Shown here one piece after another: positions 35,150 to 40,274 of a stretch of DNA of 40,274 bases; the stretch's first letter is position 1, and the number at the start of each line of letters is the position of its first letter. A program made the position numbers and the translations under genes. The notes under the pieces were generated by a model. The model was not told the origin of the DNA, searched no databases, and saw nothing but the letters and a program-made list of their open reading frames with translations. The stretch comes from Oehlia diaphana (taxonomy: Eukaryota > Glomeromycota > Glomeromycetes > Glomerales > Glomeraceae), in assembly GCA_003833135.1 (NCBI GenBank), contig QZLH01000290.1:22869-63142 (forward strand). Direction: 5' to 3'.

Positions 35150-37279
35150 ATGTCTGCTAATCGACTAAAATCAGCAATTAGAAGAGCATATATGCTAATT
35201 GATTATAATATTCACGATAACTTTCATAAACAACACAAGTTTATTGAACAAGCAATTCTTGCTGATAAATCCCTTACAGAAGAAGAAAAAACTAAAGCAA
35301 TAATATTAAATAGTAAAGATTATGACCGGGATAAAATTTGTTTTAATTCAGGAATAAGAAGAATTTGTGAAAATTGTGACCAAGAATGTTTAGCTACACT
35401 ATATTGTGAATATTGTGTTCGAAATTATTTAAAAGTAAATTTTTCAAATTGGTCATCTGAAAATAATGATATCGATAATTTGATAAAAAATTGTCAAATG
35501 GAAACACTTCACCCACAAACAATAGTTGAATGGATTCCTTATAATAATTTACGAAATGTTAAATATTTAACAAAAGGCGGATTCTCCGAAATTTATACAG
35601 CAACTTGGATTGGTGGAAGGTATAATGAATGGGATACTAAAAAACAACAATTAATAAGGTTTGGAAATTTACAAGTAATACTTAAAGAATTAGGAAGTGT
35701 TGAAAGTGCCAATCGAAATTGGTTTGAAGAGGTTCGCAATTAAAACATTTTAAAAAGATTTTATTTCAAATTTTCTATTAACAATTTATCTTTATAGGCT
35801 AAATCACACTTAACCATAAGTAATAAATACATAACTATTGTTCAATGTTTTGGTTTAACACAAAATCCATCAAGTGGAAATTATATGCTTGTAATGAGAA
35901 GGATGAATATAAATTTAAGAGAATATTTACAACAAAATCACGTTCAGCTTAAATGGGAATAAAGAATTCATATTGTTTATAAAATAATTCAAGCACTTTG
36001 TCTAATTCATGAAGAAAAATCGGTTCATAGAGATTTGCATTCTGGAAATATATTATATTCACAGCTTAATGATAGTTGGCGTGTTAGTGATCTTGGATTC
36101 TGCGGTCCTGCAGATAAACCATCAAACAAGTATATATGGAAATCTTCCTTATATAGCACCTGAAATTTTTAGTGAAAGAAAATATACTTTTAAATCTGAT
36201 ATTTATAGTATTGCAATACTTATGTGGGAAATTTCATCTGGACAACTACCATTTATGAACTACAATCATGATCACAATCTTGCAATTAATATCATTAATG
36301 GTATGAGACCGAAAATTCTACCAAATATTCCTTCGAAATATAAAAGTTTAATGGAACAATGTTGGGATGCCAATCCATTAAAAAGACCTAATACTTATAC
36401 ACTTTTGAAAAAAATAAAAGAAATTATGTCATATTATCAAAATAACCCAAATGAATTACCTCAACAAAATGTAAAAATAAATGAAGAAGGAAATAATCTA
36501 ATGAGCAATAAATTATTTACAAGTAAAATATATAGATTTGAAAACCTACCTGAGCCAAAAAATGCGACAGAAGGTATAGTAATTATTTAATAATTATTAG
36601 TCATTTAACATTTTTTTTTAACATTACTAATAATATTTTATTTCAATTAAATAATAACAGAACAAAAAAAAGGTAATAATGTTTTAGTATAAAGACCTTC
36701 GATTAATAAATATATTAAAATAATCTTCTTTTTTAAATAAGCATTTTATACTAGTAAATTATATGATTTTACTAGTATTCCTGATAATAGTAAGTATTTA
36801 TTAAATCACATTGAATTTTATATAGTAAATATTAAATAATTGATTTTTATTATAGTTAGTAATCTTGGCAAATCAAGTAAACAGTATTCATCAATTAATT
36901 ATAAAGATAATAAAGGTAATTTATTTTTTATTAAAATTTTGTAATAAATATTAAGTACTAATTTCTGTCTTAATTTTAGATAATGATAAAGAATCTCCCA
37001 GATCATTTAAAAGGTTGAAATTAGAGAATGGTAAACAAAATATTCAATAAATTTGTTTTATAAAACAACATTTTAAAATTTATTTATTTAATAATAGTAG
37101 ATCTTAAAAGTGAGAGAGAAATAACGCAACAACGATCAAATATTGATATTAATGGTAGGCAATATTTATTAAATTATTTATAATTATAATTAATCTTATT
37201 ATTCTAATTTATTTTATTTTTTATAGATGATGTACATAATAATCCAAATCTTCGTTCAGAAAAGCAAGGTGAATTTTAA
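35150..37279 (+). pseudogene. Protein kinase gene, inactivated by a stop and a frameshift
   Basis: Kinase-like fold of the large mycorrhizal-fungus family. Start MSANRLKSAIRRAYMLID; a Cys cluster (C73, C76, C80, C86, C89); then P-loop TKGGFSEIY (141-149), VILK with Lys179, catalytic loop HRDLHSGN (about 36024-36047) and DLG in place of DFG. Exons: 35150-35731, 35798-36573, 36661-36672, 36742-36789, 36856-36915, 36980-37030, 37098-37154 and 37227-37279. Lesions: an in-frame TAA at 35960-35962 between the hinge region and the catalytic loop (LKWE-stop-RIHIVYKI, where a Lys would be usual), and one extra base near 36128, after which SIYGNLPYIAPEIF continues in the next frame. The intron 1 donor is a weak GTTCGC. 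The six 3' junctions are intact and all phase 1. A translated product would stop at codon 249, before the catalytic loop. A sequencing error is the main alternative. Confidence 0.9.
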
Positions 37280-38164
37280 ATTCCAGATGGTTGGTTAGGG
37301 CGTCAGCAACTTCGTACCTCACGTAGTATCGAGTTACGAAGGGTCACATGGTCAAAAAGCATGAATCCATTGTCGATTGCAGGATTAATTTCATATTCGT
37401 TGTTTGTTCTTGAAAAAATTATTTATTTTGGATGGTTTATAAATTATTTTACAAAAGCAATATCATTTAGTATTTATTTTTTGAGTTATTTAAACACTAA
37501 GATTAGAGTATTAAAAAGTTTCTTGGTTTGTAATTTAAATAATTCTCTTTTATATTATATATATAATATTTATTCAATTATTAAAAATATATAAATTATG
37601 TGGTTTTTTGTTAAATTTGGGAAATACTTGTTTATTGGCCAATTAATCGAAAGTTACGTTAACTATTGTGTAGAAGGTTCCATAAATATAAAATAAGCTA
37701 AACGATCTTACTTTTATCACATTTTGTAGCACATTTCTTAAGAAGGTTATGTAGAGCGGTGGCCATAATTTATAAATTTATCAATAAATTACCAGTAAAT
37801 TACTAGTTATTTTGGTAATTCGCCAAATCAGTCCACTGGCGTAAAGCAATGTTTTAAGTAGAATAGATTGTGGATTATTTTATTTTATAAAATCACAAAA
37901 GAATCTCGAGTTAGATATATAGAAATAAGGTGTAGCCAAAAAAAATTTACTATTAACTCTACGCATTTTTTCAGAGCCGGAATTACGATAATGCCAGAAA
38001 TAATCTAAAAAAGGAAATAAACTCTGGCTGACATTATTTATAAAAGGAATTATACTACGCAAACCCTCAGTTTGTGATTTTGTGATCTTATATGTAATAT
38101 TATGCTTAAATCGCGTCATGTTAGGTTCCTAACTGACACCCATTAATAAAAATAAAAGTAAAAA
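37280..38164. other. Gene-free interval
   Basis: No gene is supported. ACTTCGTA..TACGAAGG around 37309-37342 is a small inverted repeat. The hydrophobic plus frame 37361-37594 and the minus frame 37880-38119 have no family features; the latter lies just beyond the F-box relic's natural end. Confidence 0.5.
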
Positions 38165-38372
38165 AAATATGAACTTTATATAATATAACACAAATGCTTT
38201 AACTTCATCTTTCAAAGAAATTAAATTTCTATTAATCTTTTCTTCAAAAGCTAAATATTTAACTTTTCTTTCATATAAATTCATTTATGAAAGATAAAAT
38301 ATCATCATCTCTTATTTTTAATTATAATTTTTAGATATAAATATTCTGAAAAATTTTCAAATCTTTTGTGTC
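38165..38372 (-). pseudogene. F-box protein C-terminal fragment, degraded
   Basis: Read downward from 38372, one frame gives DLKIFQNIYI, stop, KL, stop, LKIRDDDILSFINEFI. A one-base shift then gives ERKVKYLAFEEKINRNLI, SLKDEVKAFVLYYIKF. This follows residue order in the intact F-box gene at 31558-33192: LLIRD..EDILPYIEKYI, then KKRVNYLAFKDDFIGRDLFE and NKVKKFELYGIKV. At least two nonsense codons and one frameshift are present. The N-terminal F-box is absent; upstream (higher coordinates) lies a hAT-like MITE from 38466. This is a fragment of a duplicated gene. Confidence 0.75.
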
Positions 38373-38465
38373 GATGTATTGCTGCGGATTTATGAAATTT
38401 GGCAAAACCTCTGCTGCGCCTTCGGGAATTAAGCTTTTTTCTAAGGAATGTCAACCAATGAAGCA

Positions 38466-38734
38466 TAGAGATGGTCAGTCCCTGGACGGTCCTGCCCGGT
38501 CTTTGGGAAAGTTATTAGGAATGCACCCTTGAATTTTAGGACGCAGCAAGTATGCCTAAAGACCAATAAATGTCTTTATACTTCTTTTTTTTTAAGATCA
38601 GCGGAGGCGAAATTGGCAAAAGACCGAAAAAAGCAACAAATACTGGTTTTGGTAAAATAAAAACCTGCCTAGTTCTGAATTGGGTGGTTAGATTGAGAGG
38701 GAGCACAGACCGCAGGACCGACTGACCATCTCTA
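38466..38734. mobile_element. hAT-like MITE (269 bp)
   Basis: The left end TAGAGATGGTCAGTCCCTGG is mirrored by the right end, which reverse-complements to TAGAGATGGTCAGTCGGTCC. After a 7-bp gap on the left, GGTCCTGC..GGTCT also matches. TAGAGATG fits the [CT]AGnGNTG termini of hAT elements. Flanks ATGAAGCA (38458-38465) and ATGACGCG (38735-38742) agree at 6 of 8 positions, consistent with a decayed 8-bp target duplication. It encodes nothing evident. Confidence 0.75.
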
Positions 38735-40274
38735 ATGACGCGCGTTTAACACCGAAAAAAGTGGTTATATAGTGGGAAAATTGGTTAGACGCAAGATTCA
38801 CTAATAAATTTGGGAAAAATTGGTGACTAAAATACGGTCAAATATTTATTTAATTAGACATGACGCGCAAATTTTAATAGAGTATTTCATAAATCCGCCA
38901 TGATGCGATAATTAAAAGAGTATATAGTAAAGTAGTATGGTACGATATGATATAATAAGTAAGATATTATTAATTATGTACAGGTACGGTGAGTACGATG
39001 CCAATTGTACCGAAATACCATAGGAATTACAATATAGTACCCTTTGGATATGATTAATCACATTACAGTTGTATTATAGACAAAATGAATAAAAATTTCA
39101 ATTATCTTTTTAATGGTAAGTTTTAAAAATTAAATTAAAACGAAAAAAAATATTACAGGTACGGTACGAAGTCACCTAATAAAATATAATACCTATAAAT
39201 TTAGTTGTATTTATATAATATTAACATCCAGAGAGAAACAGGTACGGTAAGATCGGGCAAATGGGGAAAGCATATCGGTTAAAGTTTAATACTTAAAAAA
39301 CGATAAAGCAAATATACCGTAACCAAATAAATAATATCTTAATTAAAATACTCTAAATAATTTTTCCTAAATTTAATAAAACGATTGAACTACTGTATAT
39401 GTCGACTTTGAATTGCTCCAGCGAGACAGCTTAAGATGGTTTATTTAATAACCAATCAAAGAAATTTTTTGTTGAGCACGTTCTACTTGTTTATAATTTT
39501 TCTCAGAGATCCGTTCAAGTGGGAACTGACGAATCATTCCTTTCTTATTTAGGGACATTTAGATTATCGTATTATATAATTTTTTTTCATTGCTAAATAT
39601 TTCTAAGCTGTGATATTAAATTTTCTTTTCGTTGTTAAATTTTGTTCCGTTGGTAAAAAGAAAATACAAATTTTACCTTATTGCAGTATGGTGCATGAGA
39701 CAATTACCTAAACAAACACAATTCGTGCATACAAATGTCTGAAATCCCGTGCAATTCTAATTGAATAAATAAAAACATGTCTACTAATTCTTAGTTCCTA
39801 TTATTATTATAATTGCAAAAATTTTATATATTATATAATTTGTGCGAAACAATGGTAATTGAACGAAAAAAATATTTAATTTACATAAATTTGACCTTGA
39901 TGTCTCGCAAATGATTAACCCGATTACACGCATATCCAATTATCTTAATTATAAATGCAAAGTCACTAATAATAATCATTTTCAGATTAACACAAACAAT
40001 ATATTAATATTAAAATTTCAAGTATTAACAACATTAATTATTTTATTTATTTTATTTTTAAAATAACGACATGCGCGGGGGTAAAAAATACATTTGACAA
40101 CATTAATTACAAAAGATATAAGCGATTTATCTGATGATCACGTGAGTAGGCGTAGAAACCCGCACTTCCCCAGTAACACCACTAAATTTTTCACCCCCAC
40201 GTGACTTAATAATATTCATCACCGGCATCACACCCCACCGCATTTTCACTGTTTATATTTATCTGAGGGACTTA
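38735..40274. other. Gene-free right end of the window
   Basis: No gene is supported. ACAGGTACGGT occurs at about 38981, 39157 and 39238. TTTCATAAATCCGC at about 38886 is inverted at about 38386-38400, on the other side of the hAT-like MITE. Two CACGTG words lie close together at 40139 and 40198. Confidence 0.5.

Noticed and set aside
37361..37594. Hydrophobic 77-codon plus frame after the kinase
   Set aside because: AT-rich, Ile/Tyr/Phe-dominated, no splice continuity with the kinase tail, which already ends at a stop.
37880..38119. 79-codon minus frame next to the F-box relic
   Set aside because: It lies beyond the C-terminal end of F-box homology and matches nothing in the paralogues.

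Overview
The window looks like nuclear DNA of a fungus, most probably an arbuscular mycorrhizal fungus of the Rhizophagus type. It is very AT-rich, with long T and A homopolymers and short GT..AG introns. Its protein families are ones I associate with the expanded repertoire of these fungi: F-box proteins with an LYSC[LI]L[VI]NR / LW.NPF signature, and a protein kinase whose N-terminal Cys cluster (ICENC..ECLATLYCE.C) precedes the kinase fold. The taxonomic call rests on remembered family signatures, not on a search.

Layout. (1) 1754-4241 (+): a ten-exon cytochrome P450 that reassembles to about 504 residues with all hallmark motifs. (2) 4242-18282: a 14-kb gene-poor stretch of minisatellite, decayed inverted-repeat elements and broken coding relics (10565-11033 and 15102-15427). 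(3) 18283-19813 (-): a three-exon F-box gene. (4) 22926-26250: a convergent pair of three-exon membrane-protein genes of unknown function, both ending in cysteine-rich tails; an 81-bp minisatellite separates their 3' ends. (5) 26251-29987: palindromic and MITE-like repeats and a short coding relic. (6) 29988-33192: two intronless F-box genes, convergent and 94 bp apart. (7) 34205-34587: a TA-flanked pogo/Tc1-like MITE. (8) 35150-37279 (+): a multi-exon kinase gene broken by a nonsense codon and a frameshift. (9) 38165-38734: an F-box pseudogene fragment, then a hAT-like MITE. The remainder is unannotated AT-rich DNA.

No operons are expected. The F-box proteins would act as substrate receptors of SCF ubiquitin ligases, the P450 as an ER monooxygenase, and the kinase family in signalling. 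Nothing in the sequence ties these into one pathway. The least explained locus is the convergent pair at 22926-26250. One tail is built of an 11-residue Cys repeat, and the two genes share intron placement and phase. I saw no tRNA, rRNA, CRISPR or intact transposase gene. Exon boundaries are my own splice predictions checked for phase.
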